A DNA stretch of 64,000 nt from Bin55 sp965205545 (GTDB lineage Bacteria; Pseudomonadota; Gammaproteobacteria; Pseudomonadales; Azotimanducaceae): NCBI GenBank assembly GCA_965205545.1, contig OZ242170.1, forward strand, positions 2,914,001 to 2,978,000. Direction: 5' to 3'. Below the pieces are notes generated by a model. The model was not told the origin of the DNA. It saw only the letters and a program-made list of their open reading frames with translations, and did not search any database. Positions 27,230-36,230 of the stretch are shown here, one piece after another. A program made the translations under genes and the position numbers. Each line of letters begins with the position of its first letter. Positions within the stretch are counted from its first letter, which is position 1.

Positions 27230-28221
27230 GAGCACTTTCTCGGACAGACGTGGAAGAAGCAGCCGCTCGAATTGCACCCTACATCCACGACACGCCGGTG
27301 TTTACCTCCAAGTCGTTGAATGCACTCGCAGGGACAGAGCTCTTCTTCAAGTGTGAGAATTTTCAAAAGGTCGGAGCCTTTAAGGCGCGTGGCGCAATGA
27401 ATGCGGCTTTGTGCCTAGACGATTCGGTTGATGCTGTTGTTACTCATTCATCGGGTAACCATGGGTCAGCATTGGCTTGGGCAGCTCAGCACTGCGACCT
27501 GGCTTGTCATGTGGTAGCGCCAAACAACGCATCCAAGTTCAAACGCGAATCAATGGTCCGGTATGGAGCGAATGTCGTGGATTGCGGACCTGAAATGGAC
27601 AGCAGAGAAGCGGTCCTTGAAGAATTTCTGCTGGACCATTCCGCCACAGTTGTTCCACCGTATGACGATCCGCGAATCATTGCAGGACAGGGAACTGCCG
27701 CTTTAGAGCTCTTGCGCTGCGTTCCAGAGTTGGAGCAAATTTGGGTGCCTGTTGGCGGCGGAGGATTGGCTGCTGGTACGATTTTGGCTGCGAATGGTGC
27801 CGTGCAGGTAGTTTGTGCGGAACCGGAACTAGCCAACGATGCCTTCTTGTCCATGGAGAGGGGAAGTGTCCAGCCACCGTGTCCGCCAGTGACCATCGCT
27901 GACGGATTGCGATCTTCACTCGGCTCATGGACATTTCGAATTCTTCACGAAGCCAACACCTCGGTGGTCTTGGTGTCCGAGAACCAAATCCTAGTTGCTA
28001 TGAGGATTGTGTGGGAATACTTGAAGATTGTGATAGAACCATCGAGTGCGGTCGCTGTGGCAGCACTATTGAGACGTCAGGACCTAGCCAAGCGCAAGGT
28101 TGGGATAATTCTGACGGGGGGAAACGTCGAGTTTCCTGCAGCCATTAAGGCGGCAACTACCGGTTCGGAGGAAGTTCAGAGATACCGCAAGCATGAATCA
28201 AGAGTTTCTGAGAGAACGTGA
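27226..28221 (+). CDS. PLP-dependent serine/threonine dehydratase or racemase
   Basis: This fold-type II PLP enzyme (331 aa) resembles serine racemases and catabolic threonine ammonia-lyases. The PLP lysine lies in KVGAFKARGA, the phosphate/substrate loop in SSGNHGSALAWAA, and the PLP-phosphate glycine loop in PVGGGGLAAG; LTGGN is present near the end. No regulatory ACT domain follows. I chose GTG at 27226, overlapping the glnS stop; TTG at 27214 is possible. The end overlaps the next gene's start by 29 nt. Racemase and dehydratase cannot be told apart here. Confidence 0.9.
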   Translation: MRALSRTDVEEAAARIAPYIHDTPVFTSKSLNALAGTELFFKCENFQKVGAFKARGAMNAALCLDDSVDAVVTHSSGNHGSALAWAAQHCDLACHVVAPNNASKFKRESMVRYGANVVDCGPEMDSREAVLEEFLLDHSATVVPPYDDPRIIAGQGTAALELLRCVPELEQIWVPVGGGGLAAGTILAANGAVQVVCAEPELANDAFLSMERGSVQPPCPPVTIADGLRSSLGSWTFRILHEANTSVVLVSENQILVAMRIVWEYLKIVIEPSSAVAVAALLRRQDLAKRKVGIILTGGNVEFPAAIKAATTGSEEVQRYRKHESRVSERT

Positions 28222-29290
28222 GCACGCGGCGTTGAACCTGCCGAATCGTGGACCTCTTTCTGTCGATGGAACAGGGAAAGTTGACCCAAACGTGGTCGAA
28301 GCGTACTGGCGTTATGGCTTCTACGTGTTGACGGATGTGCTCTCGCTCGTCGAAATGTCCGAGCTTTCCAAAGAATTTCAAAGCTTGCTTCAACGCGCTC
28401 CTACGGGGCCAAATGGCCCACGTGATTCGTCAGCGAAAGAGGTGAGGTTTGATAAGCGCCAGCAAAAACTCTTCCACTTCGTCAAACCGTTAACGGATCC
28501 CTACGGAGGCACCGACGTTACACATAGCCGCTATCCAGTAAAAATGCCGGAGCCTGAACTACCTCTGGATTCGCCGAATGAAGTCTTGCTCCAAATTGGT
28601 GGAATCCTACAATTTTTGGATTCTGCTTTGCGTGTCTATGGACATCCGAAGTTGCTAGCGTTGACGGAGGCCGTCAACGGCCAAGATTTCACTCCTTTCA
28701 CCGAAGTGATTTGGCTAAAGCAGCCACGCTTTGGTGCCGCTGTCTCATGGCATCAGGACGGAACGACCCATTGGGACAGTCCCGTTCTGGACGAAGGTAC
28801 GCATGGGTTCAACTTCATGGTCAATATCCATGGGACGACGCCAGAGAACTCCTTATGGGTAGTTCCTGGTACTCACAAGAACGGTAGGGCCGACCTGAAA
28901 GCAATGTTGGCTGCGTCGGATTCTGACAAGCCTCCAGGCGCGGTTCCACTGCTGTGCAAGCCAGGAGACGTGGCGATTTGCAATCGTCAGATAGTGCACG
29001 GTTCCTTTCCAAACACATCTGATGTGCCTCGCTATACGTTTGTCTTCGGATTCCATCGCCGAGCTTCGGTGGAAGGTGTCCGCGGCTGGGGCAGGGAACC
29101 TTATTCAGCAGAGCACATAGATCGAAGTTGTCGATTGATTGACATTGCTATAGATGCACGCCGCCAGCGTTTTCCGCGTGAAGCGAGCTACCGCTATCGA
29201 CCATCGGTTCAACGAACTCAATGGCGATGGACTGCACAGCAGCGCAAGGCTGAAATGCGAAACTACCAGGTTCGAGCGTTGGGGATATAG
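28193..29290 (+). CDS. phytanoyl-CoA dioxygenase (PhyH) family protein 1
   Basis: This 365-residue non-haem iron, 2-oxoglutarate-dependent oxygenase probably hydroxylates a small organic substrate. The iron facial triad is visible as HQD in AVSWHQDGTTHWD and the distal His in RQIVHGSFPN, with a downstream Arg to hold 2-oxoglutarate. It overlaps the end of the dehydratase gene and is followed one base later by a second enzyme of the same family, so the three look like one operon. The substrate is unknown. Confidence 0.88.
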   Translation: MNQEFLREREHAALNLPNRGPLSVDGTGKVDPNVVEAYWRYGFYVLTDVLSLVEMSELSKEFQSLLQRAPTGPNGPRDSSAKEVRFDKRQQKLFHFVKPLTDPYGGTDVTHSRYPVKMPEPELPLDSPNEVLLQIGGILQFLDSALRVYGHPKLLALTEAVNGQDFTPFTEVIWLKQPRFGAAVSWHQDGTTHWDSPVLDEGTHGFNFMVNIHGTTPENSLWVVPGTHKNGRADLKAMLAASDSDKPPGAVPLLCKPGDVAICNRQIVHGSFPNTSDVPRYTFVFGFHRRASVEGVRGWGREPYSAEHIDRSCRLIDIAIDARRQRFPREASYRYRPSVQRTQWRWTAQQRKAEMRNYQVRALGI

Positions 29291-29291
29291 C

Positions 29292-30368
29292 GTGCACGCT
29301 TCATCTCTGAGTGACGCAGAGCGCTCACAACTTGTCGCCGATGGTTTATTGATTATTCGGGAAGCCGTGTCGCAGGCATCGGCGGAACGTGCACGCAAGC
29401 TAATCGACGAAGGCTTGCCATCAGGCAAACGCAGAATTCTGGCACCGGCTAAGCTTGCAACCAATCCATACGTATATGGCTTGTTCGAAGATTCCTGCGT
29501 TAGCGACATATTGCGGCAAGAAATCGGCCGCTATCCTGATGTGATTAGTTGCCAAATAGCCGTTACCCCAGCATTTGATCAACTGTATGGAACACCTCGA
29601 CCACATGTGGATGGTAGCTGGTCGGGCCCAATCCCGCGTGATGGCAACGAAATCGAGCAGATCCGTGGCAGACCCAAAGATGCTGTCACTTATTTTGGTC
29701 CAAACGACGCGAATAGAGGAAGCAATGATGGATTGCTGTGGCAGAACCCGTCGCACACAATGTCGTTGGGTAGCTATACAGTCTTGGTTGGGATTGCACT
29801 CAATGATCAAGTGGAACCTGGCAACGGACAATTCGGCGTTCTCAAAGGAATGCACGACACAGTCCAAGAAGCTTTTCGCGTTCAACGCGAAAGTGGTGGC
29901 GTCATCGGTCCGGAAGGAGAGGGTTGGCCGAGAATCAAAGTGGGACCCGATGGATCCCCCTATCTGAATGGCCTGCCAAAGATGGTCGAAGATGCCATGG
30001 CCGAGGAACTTAGAGCAGACCCCGACGATGCGAAATGGCCGTGGCCGTATCTGACGCCTGTGCTACTTCAACAAGGCGATGCGGTTATCGCACTACATTC
30101 CTGTCCGCACACGGCAACGCCTAACTACGGTCCGAATCCACGGATGAATCTGTATTTTCGCATTCGACGATGGAGGGACGGCAATCCGCACGAAAACACC
30201 CGCAGGTTGGGGCATGGCGTAAGCGATCATCTAGACAGAGGCTATTACGGGCAATACTTGGATTATCCTCTCAAGTACGACCCTTGGCAGACTTCTACGA
30301 ACCTACTTTGCGACCACTGGTCCGATTGGGACGGCTTTAAGCATCTAGCTCAAGATGCTAGTCCTTGA
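29292..30368 (+). CDS. phytanoyl-CoA dioxygenase (PhyH)-like protein 2
   Basis: This 358-residue protein is a second 2-oxoglutarate/iron oxygenase, quite diverged from its neighbour. The iron site reads HVDGSW with a distal His in SCPHTATPN and an Arg in NPRMNLYFRIR. I chose GTG at 29292, one base after the previous stop; the longer open frame starting at 29154 is shadow sequence. It ends 11 nt inside the convergent VOC gene. The pair could act on the same compound in successive steps, which is inference. Confidence 0.85.
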   Translation: MHASSLSDAERSQLVADGLLIIREAVSQASAERARKLIDEGLPSGKRRILAPAKLATNPYVYGLFEDSCVSDILRQEIGRYPDVISCQIAVTPAFDQLYGTPRPHVDGSWSGPIPRDGNEIEQIRGRPKDAVTYFGPNDANRGSNDGLLWQNPSHTMSLGSYTVLVGIALNDQVEPGNGQFGVLKGMHDTVQEAFRVQRESGGVIGPEGEGWPRIKVGPDGSPYLNGLPKMVEDAMAEELRADPDDAKWPWPYLTPVLLQQGDAVIALHSCPHTATPNYGPNPRMNLYFRIRRWRDGNPHENTRRLGHGVSDHLDRGYYGQYLDYPLKYDPWQTSTNLLCDHWSDWDGFKHLAQDASP

Positions 30369-31131
30369 GATAGAAGCGGGTGCCGCAGATATTCACTTGC
30401 TGGTCGCTTTCGTAGCAGTTTCGTTCCTTTGCCCTCTCTAGGATTCCATTGCGATCGGCTACGGAAATATCCAATCCTCCCAATCCCGGACCGCGCCCAT
30501 CTGTGGCCTGAACGAAACGCAGAACTGCATTGTTGAAGTGAATGTGCAGTTCGCCATCTACATGTTGCGCTGGCTCGCCGGAGACGAGACTCCAGCGGTC
30601 CGCAATTCCGGCGGGATCATCACTTTGCAGCTCTACTCCCAAGTAATCGATCGTAGAGGACTGATCCACCTTGTCTTCCCATTGCATTCCTCCAGCTGGC
30701 ATCCACCATCCAGCAGGGTCGTTTGGTTCCATCCAATCAATTTCGAAAAACGAGACAACCATGTCGCGAGGGTGAATTTGGCAAATGTTCCAATTGGACC
30801 GGTCACCCTCGTGCGCGATTCGAATGCCATTGTCTAGTGCTCGCTGGCGGATCGCTTGCTGTTCTTCCTTGCTGCTTGCCTGGCAAATCACCATATAGCC
30901 ACCATCCCCGCCTCTGCGGTCCAGATACCGACCACCTGCAGTGTTCTCTTGCACTGGAGCAACGACTTCCAGAAAGTTACGGCCAATACAGATCAATGTG
31001 TTTTCCAGCCCAAATACGCCTACTCCGGGGTCGACAAAGCACGAATTGATCCCGAGTACATACGTGAGGTCGTCGATCACAGGCTGTAGTTTTCTGGCAA
31101 CCAAACAAATTTGTCTCAACTGAATGGCCAT
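30358..31131 (-). CDS. glyoxalase-like (VOC) domain protein
   Basis: This 257-residue cytosolic protein belongs to the vicinal-oxygen-chelate superfamily, probably the glyoxalase-like-domain branch. It starts MAIQLRQICLVARKLQPVID, preceded by AAGGAAA; a much longer open frame upstream has no start signal and unnatural composition. Two VOC modules can be discerned, the second around DGELHIHFNNAVLRF. The reaction is unknown. It lies 37 nt downstream of the GST-like gene on the same strand and converges with the second PhyH gene with an 11-nt overlap. Confidence 0.85.
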   Translation of the reverse strand: MAIQLRQICLVARKLQPVIDDLTYVLGINSCFVDPGVGVFGLENTLICIGRNFLEVVAPVQENTAGGRYLDRRGGDGGYMVICQASSKEEQQAIRQRALDNGIRIAHEGDRSNWNICQIHPRDMVVSFFEIDWMEPNDPAGWWMPAGGMQWEDKVDQSSTIDYLGVELQSDDPAGIADRWSLVSGEPAQHVDGELHIHFNNAVLRFVQATDGRGPGLGGLDISVADRNGILERAKERNCYESDQQVNICGTRFYLKD

Positions 31132-31168
31132 GTGAAATTTCCTTGATTTGGCAATCTTTTGTTTTGGA

Positions 31169-32167
31169 CTAAGTGGCTTCGAGATATGGCAGGCACCCTG
31201 TATGAGCAAGTATGGCTCGAAGTTCCTGGTTGTCTGAGAATTCTTGGAATTTCTCACGAAGTGCGTGGAGCGATTTCGCGTGGTACTTTTGGGGTATCTG
31301 AATCCATCGGCCACTATCCAGATCGACGCTGAACTCCTGGTCGCCTTTACTTATCGCATTTGAGTTCGCCTCGCTCCACCGAAGAAACATTGAGCTAACT
31401 TGAGTTTGCAGGATCGGTATAAGAGTGTCTTTCAGCGCAGCCCAAGTCTCGAACGGTCCTCTACTTACAGGACTTTGCATTCGGTCGATCCATCCCGGTA
31501 CGTTTCTAGTTTTCGCGATCATAGAAGCAGGGGTGTGATCCCTGTTGGCGTTGTAGATTTGCCCCCAAATTCCAAAGTCGGCGAACGCGGGACGATCTCC
31601 AAACAGATACCGCCTAGTGGCGAGGTGCGAATCGAGTAATGTCAGCGTTTCTTGAAACGAGCGTTCGATTAGAGGAGCCGTCGTAGCATTGGATCCGACA
31701 AACCAAACCCTATCAACCATTCTCTTCCGAATGGAGGCGGCAATTGCCTCTAGTTGCTCTTCACTTGCACTTGGATTGACCATTGCTGCAATGCGTTGCG
31801 AGCAACCGATTTGGTCGACGTCTCGAGCCCACCTTAGATGGAACATCCACTTATTTCCCCATTCGTCTCCAAATTCCTCTAGAAGAATCGAGAGGAAGCG
31901 GAGGAGTGGGTCCTGCGGATGAATTCCCGGATCGGGAAACTGCGACTCCAACGTCTCAATGATGGGGGTGGAGTCTTGAAGTCCTATATCTTTCGGAGTA
32001 ACGACCAGAGGTATTAGAGGCAGCTTTGCATGCTTTTCGAAGACGTTTGCCGATTCCGAGCGCGTGGTCCATCTATGTGGAATGTTTTTGTAGCGAAAGT
32101 AAGACCGAACCTTGACAGAATAGGGGGATTCTTCGGCTCCAATAATCACAAAGTCTTGATCTGCCAT
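31169..32167 (-). CDS. glutathione S-transferase family protein
   Basis: This 332-residue protein carries an N-terminal thioredoxin-like GST domain (residues 5-85; ESPYSVKVRSYFRYKNIPH, then DSTPIIETLE with the glutathione-contacting S) and a helical C-terminal domain (ATRRYLFGDRPAFADFGIW). It is about 100 residues longer than ordinary GSTs. Substrate is unknown. It probably forms a unit with the VOC gene that follows it. Confidence 0.85.
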   Translation of the reverse strand: MADQDFVIIGAEESPYSVKVRSYFRYKNIPHRWTTRSESANVFEKHAKLPLIPLVVTPKDIGLQDSTPIIETLESQFPDPGIHPQDPLLRFLSILLEEFGDEWGNKWMFHLRWARDVDQIGCSQRIAAMVNPSASEEQLEAIAASIRKRMVDRVWFVGSNATTAPLIERSFQETLTLLDSHLATRRYLFGDRPAFADFGIWGQIYNANRDHTPASMIAKTRNVPGWIDRMQSPVSRGPFETWAALKDTLIPILQTQVSSMFLRWSEANSNAISKGDQEFSVDLDSGRWIQIPQKYHAKSLHALREKFQEFSDNQELRAILAHTGCLPYLEAT

Positions 32168-32363
32168 AGTGCTTAAGGCTCTCTGCTAATGCTTTTCGAT
32201 CCACTCAAACGAAGCTCGTGTTGAAAACCGAAACCAACCTGTTGTGAGAAAGTCGATTGATTATGGATGCGTTCTCCCAAAGCAAACTGAATTCCGTAGG
32301 CGACAACGCGCTGCGTTGGCAATAGATTGCCGTGAGTCTTGCCTTACTTGTTGTGAATGGCGC

Positions 32364-32663
32364 CTATGCTCGTGTGCCTGTCATTGGTGCGTTACCAAAC
32401 ATTCCAAGCTGCACATTGCCGGTCATTTCGTCGCCATTTACTTCGACGGAGAATGAGAGCTTCATGGGCATCGGCTCGGAAATCTGGGCAGTCCAGGTAA
32501 GTTTGTTGCCATCTACAGCACCGTCAGAAATATCTAGGGATCCCCGGTCTCCGGTCATGGTGCCCGTGAAACTACTGCCGTCTGAATTGACAGTCAACTG
32601 TCCCTTTTGCTGACCCATCGGCGTATTGACAACAGTATCCCATGTGCCATCTACATCGCTCAT
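32364..32663 (-). CDS. small hypothetical protein, beta-rich
   Basis: This 99-residue protein begins MSDVDGTWDTVVNTPMGQQ and has repeated SFTGTMTGD/MTGNVQLG strands with regular alternation, suggesting a small lipocalin- or streptavidin-like beta-barrel domain. It has no signal peptide. Similar short proteins occur in marine bacteria, but I know no function. The gap to the upstream GST gene is about 196 nt, with no feature seen in it. Confidence 0.7.
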   Translation of the reverse strand: MSDVDGTWDTVVNTPMGQQKGQLTVNSDGSSFTGTMTGDRGSLDISDGAVDGNKLTWTAQISEPMPMKLSFSVEVNGDEMTGNVQLGMFGNAPMTGTRA

Positions 32664-33026
32664 TGTTTTTCCTCACGTACTCAGAACTCGTAGAAACAAA
32701 TCATTACAGGATCAATCTGAATCTACCTTGTTCCCGCATTATAGGTTGAGCCAAAGAATCAGGTCTCATGTTGGCGGAGGCTAACACTCAGCTTGTCAAT
32801 TGTCGGATCGAGCCGAGACTTCATGCTTTTTCTCGGTCGAATTCATAGCCAAAGTACGATGTTCCTACCGTCTTGCCAGACGAATGCTCCAAGTCTTGAT
32901 AGCACGTTAGTCTGTTCGTGTTTGCAACTTCAATGGCAGCTTTTATCTGCCAGTGTTTTGCTTATCGGTAGCAAGTTTCGGCACAATCGACTACCGCGGA
33001 TTCATTACAAGGAAGGGGTTCAGTTC
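32664..33026. other. gene-free intergenic stretch
   Basis: This 363-nt region between two divergent genes has no convincing ORF. An open frame on the plus strand reaches back to 32793, but its sequence is unlike protein and lacks a ribosome-binding site. No clear promoter, repeat or RNA was recognised. Confidence 0.5.
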
Positions 33027-33443
33027 GTGGATAAATGGGTGTGTCAGCTATTGGATAGCAAACCAAGAGGCTTTTTAACTAGTTCCTACCAGAACTCGCC
33101 GCATGTTGTGCCCGTCGTGTTTGTTCGACTACATGATCAAATTTACAGTCCTATCGACGCCAAACCAAAGTCTGCCCGGAAACTGCGTCGAGTGCGCAAC
33201 ATTGAGCACAACAACGCGGTTGCCCTCATATTGGACAACTATGAAGACAACTGGCAGAAGCTTTGGTGGTTGCGTTTGGACTGTTTGGCGTCGGTTGTAC
33301 CCATTTCGTCTGCGATTACCGAGCTGTTGATGCTCAAGTACCCTCAGTACCATTCAATAGACGTCGGTAATTCGGTGATCGAATTGTCGGAGATCCGTTG
33401 GCAGTATTGGAGCATGGATGGATCGCGCCCATCGGAGATCTAG
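33027..33443 (+). CDS. PPOX-class split-barrel flavin/F420-like protein (Rv0121 type)
   Basis: This 138-residue protein resembles the PPOX-class (pyridoxamine 5'-phosphate oxidase fold) enzymes of the Rv0121 type, annotated as probable F420-dependent. Visible features are the start DKWVCQLLDSKPRGFLTSSY, SPHVVPVVF and a PKSARKLRRVRNIEHN stretch, then LDNYEDNW. I chose GTG at 33027 because AAGGAAGGGG precedes it at good spacing. Cofactor (F420, FMN or haem) cannot be told from sequence. F420 is uncommon in this bacterial class, so FMN may be more likely. Confidence 0.75.
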   Translation: MDKWVCQLLDSKPRGFLTSSYQNSPHVVPVVFVRLHDQIYSPIDAKPKSARKLRRVRNIEHNNAVALILDNYEDNWQKLWWLRLDCLASVVPISSAITELLMLKYPQYHSIDVGNSVIELSEIRWQYWSMDGSRPSEI

Positions 33444-33521
33444 TGGATAGAGGAGCGAGCCGATTAGCTCGTTCGGCATGAGCGGATCGCAGTCAGACTG
33501 ACACCCTAGCAAACGAAGCCG

Positions 33522-35840
33522 TTACAGGTCCGGAATTGCTATCTTGACGACGTCAGAGAGACTCTCTACCAAACTGATTTTCATTTCCTTGCGTACGGTG
33601 TCTGGCAGCTTTTCCAATTCAGATTCGTTGTCCTTCGGCAAAATAACATGGCGAATCCCGGATCGATGTGCGGCCAAAATCTTTTCGCGAATCCCGCCTA
33701 CAGGCAGCACCAATCCCGATAGTGTCAACTCGCCGGTCATTGCCAAGTCGTCGCGGACCACCTTTTCACTGTATGCACTTGCTAATGCGGTTGCCATCGT
33801 GATTCCCGCAGAAGGTCCGTCCTTGGGTACGGCACCAGCAGGAACGTGGATGTGCACACCTGAATCCTCAATGGCGCTTCTGTCAATGTGCAAGTCGTCA
33901 GCTGCTGCCCAAATGTAGCTTCGCGCAGCCTTTGCAGATTCTTGCATCACTTGTCCAATGTGACCAGTAATTGTGACCTTGTCGTCCTTGGATGTGAGAG
34001 ATGCCTCGACGTAAAGTACGTCTCCACCTGTCTCCGTCCATGCAAGACCGGTGGCGACTCCGTTGGTCAGTCCTTTGCGGCTGCGTTCTTCCTTGTACCT
34101 TTCCGGACCTAGCAGCTCGACTATTGTGTCAACATCCAACGGACTCAACTTTGACTCCAACATCAAGCTGTTCTTCGCGCGTTTGCGGGCAAGGCTCTCG
34201 ATTATCCTTTCAAGTGAGCGCACCCCTGCTTCACGCGTGTAGCGTCGTATGACATGTTTAAGCCCTTCGTCCGTGAACTTCATGTCCTTTTCTTTGAGAC
34301 CCGCATTCAGAGTCTGGCGTGGTATGAGGTATTTGTGAGCGATTTCTAACTTCTCGAGATCGCTGTAGCCAGTCAACTCCAGGACCTCCATCCGATCCAG
34401 CAATGGTCGGGAAACTCCTTCAAGTGTGTTAGCCGTGGTGATGAACATGACCTTGGACAGATCGAAAGGCAAATTCAGATAGTTGTCTCTAAACTCCTTG
34501 TTCTGTGCTGGATCGAGGACTTCCATCAAAGCCGCGGAGGGGTCGCCACGAAAGTCGGCGCCAATCTTGTCAAGTTCGTCAAGCATGAGCACTGGATTTC
34601 GCACACCGCAACGGCGAATTGCTTGCAATATCCGACCAGGCATTGCACCTATGTAGGTGCGGCGATGACCACGCAACTCGGCCTCGTCGTGCAAGCCTCC
34701 CAGGCTCATGCGCTCAAACTTGCGCCCCATGGCTCGCGCGATCGATTGTCCTAAGGATGTCTTGCCTACGCCGGGCGGCCCGACAAAGCACAGGATAGAT
34801 GCCTTGGCGTCAGGGTTTAGCTTCAGCACTGCCAAGGACTCCAGAATTCTGTCCTTGATTTCCTCCAACCCGTAGTGGTCTTCGTTCAAGATTCCCTCGG
34901 CATGCTTGAGATCAAGATTGTCTTCGGTAATGATGTTCCAAGGCAGCTCTGCAACCAGCTCTAGATAGCTTCTGGCTACTTGAAAGTCAGCTGCGTTAGG
35001 AGACATTCGAGAAAGTCTCTTGACCTCTCTATCTACTTCCTTCTGTGCCGCGTCAGGAAGATTCGCCTGGCGCAGCTCCTCCTTCAGTTCAGCAATTTCG
35101 TCTTCGTTTTCATCTTCGCCAAGCGCTTGTTCAATTGCGCGTTTCTGTTGCCGCAACATGTGCTCGCGTTGTTGCTGTTCCAATCCCTCTCGGGCTTGAG
35201 TTTGAATCTCTCGTTGCAGTTGAGTAACTGTGAATTCATGTTTGAGAATTGACAGGACGAATTCCATCAACTTGTCGGTTGAGTCGATTTCAAGGATTTC
35301 CTGGGCTTGCTTGAATGTCATTTGCTGAGCAAAAGTGGCAAGCCGATACATTTGTGTAATTGGATTCTTGTACTGCCCTACGAACTGTCTGAATACTTGT
35401 TCGCTTTTTTCAGGATTTACAAATTGAGCAAGTTCCTTGGCTAGGTCAAGGGCCGCCTTATGGGTGGCAGTAGCTTCCGCACTAAGATCGTCGGCTTGTT
35501 CGGTTAGATTGGGGAGTTCTTCGTATTCGACTGCAAGAAAGTCCTTCTCGTCAGTTCCGTCTCCAAGCCGCACTCGCGCAACACCTTCCGCCAAGACCTG
35601 AGCGCCTCCGTCGCGCTTCTCAACACGCGCGACCTTGCAGAGAGTTCCAATATCGTGCAGGTCTTCACGACTTGGATCTTCGACTTCTTGCTCTAGCTGC
35701 AACGCTGTGATTATGTAGCGATCACCCGATGTCGCTGAATTGATCGCACTCATCGATTTCGTTCGGCCGACTCCTATGGGCGCAATCTGATCCGGGAAAA
35801 CGACTACGTTCTTTAATGGAAGTACTGGTTTGACTGACAT
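33522..35840 (-). CDS. lon: ATP-dependent protease Lon
   Basis: This cytosolic hexameric AAA+ protease degrades misfolded and short-lived regulatory proteins. The 772-residue protein has the Lon N-terminal domain (LPLKNVVVFPDQIAP), a helical middle, the Walker A GPPGVGKTS, Walker B LMLDELDK and the protease domain with the Ser-Lys dyad: Ser677 in KDGPSAG and Lys720 in GGIREKILAAHRSG. These match E. coli Ser679 and Lys722. It stands alone here, without the clpP-clpX neighbours often seen. A heat-shock-type promoter lies just upstream. Confidence 0.98.
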   Translation of the reverse strand: MSVKPVLPLKNVVVFPDQIAPIGVGRTKSMSAINSATSGDRYIITALQLEQEVEDPSREDLHDIGTLCKVARVEKRDGGAQVLAEGVARVRLGDGTDEKDFLAVEYEELPNLTEQADDLSAEATATHKAALDLAKELAQFVNPEKSEQVFRQFVGQYKNPITQMYRLATFAQQMTFKQAQEILEIDSTDKLMEFVLSILKHEFTVTQLQREIQTQAREGLEQQQREHMLRQQKRAIEQALGEDENEDEIAELKEELRQANLPDAAQKEVDREVKRLSRMSPNAADFQVARSYLELVAELPWNIITEDNLDLKHAEGILNEDHYGLEEIKDRILESLAVLKLNPDAKASILCFVGPPGVGKTSLGQSIARAMGRKFERMSLGGLHDEAELRGHRRTYIGAMPGRILQAIRRCGVRNPVLMLDELDKIGADFRGDPSAALMEVLDPAQNKEFRDNYLNLPFDLSKVMFITTANTLEGVSRPLLDRMEVLELTGYSDLEKLEIAHKYLIPRQTLNAGLKEKDMKFTDEGLKHVIRRYTREAGVRSLERIIESLARKRAKNSLMLESKLSPLDVDTIVELLGPERYKEERSRKGLTNGVATGLAWTETGGDVLYVEASLTSKDDKVTITGHIGQVMQESAKAARSYIWAAADDLHIDRSAIEDSGVHIHVPAGAVPKDGPSAGITMATALASAYSEKVVRDDLAMTGELTLSGLVLPVGGIREKILAAHRSGIRHVILPKDNESELEKLPDTVRKEMKISLVESLSDVVKIAIPDL

Positions 35841-35866
35841 CCTAGCTGACCGTTCGGTTCGATTCG

Positions 35867-35896
35867 ATATATGGGGCCATTTGTGGTGTTTTCAAG
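35867..35896 (-). promoter_or_regulatory. lon promoter, sigma-32-like
   Basis: On the minus strand CTTGAAA, a 13-nt spacer and CCCCATATAT match the sigma-32 heat-shock consensus essentially perfectly. The -10 end is 26 nt before the lon start, predicting a short leader of about 20 nt. The layout (same -35, same 13-nt spacing) copies that of groES. Confidence 0.9.
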
Positions 35897-36230
35897 TAGT
35901 TTAGTCTCCATTGAGTAATCGTAAGTTCAATTTTGGTCCCGTCCCCCTTCAGTCCAAGCACTTGCATTGCACTGTAGCGCAAGAATCTTTGCCCGTTTCA
36001 ACCAATCGTGTAAAGCATAAATGTAACCTAACCACGACTATGAGTACCATGCCCCTACAAACAATGGTAGCGATTCTAGCGACGAATGTATCAACTTCAG
36101 ACCGGTAACCTTTGGCGTGGAACGCTACCTGTCGAGCAATACCACATCCGTCTGTTGGATGCTCGCACGTGCGAATCGCGCTTGACCGCATCGGTGATTC
36201 TTGCAAACGAACGCGCCTAGAGAGAATCAA
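35897..36230. other. divergent intergenic stretch, lon/dUTPase
   Basis: Upstream of the lon promoter this 334-nt stretch has no convincing gene. An open frame starts at a TTG (36201) joining the dUTPase gene. No clear promoter for the dUTPase or other motif was found. Confidence 0.45.

Noticed and set aside
33454..33473. Hairpin between the PPOX gene and lon
   Set aside because: CGAGC-CGATTA-GCTCG is short and has no following T-run on either strand, so I do not call it a terminator.
35856..35866. GGTTCGATTCG, similar to a tRNA T-loop
   Set aside because: No acceptor, D or anticodon stems can be folded around it; it lies in the lon leader.
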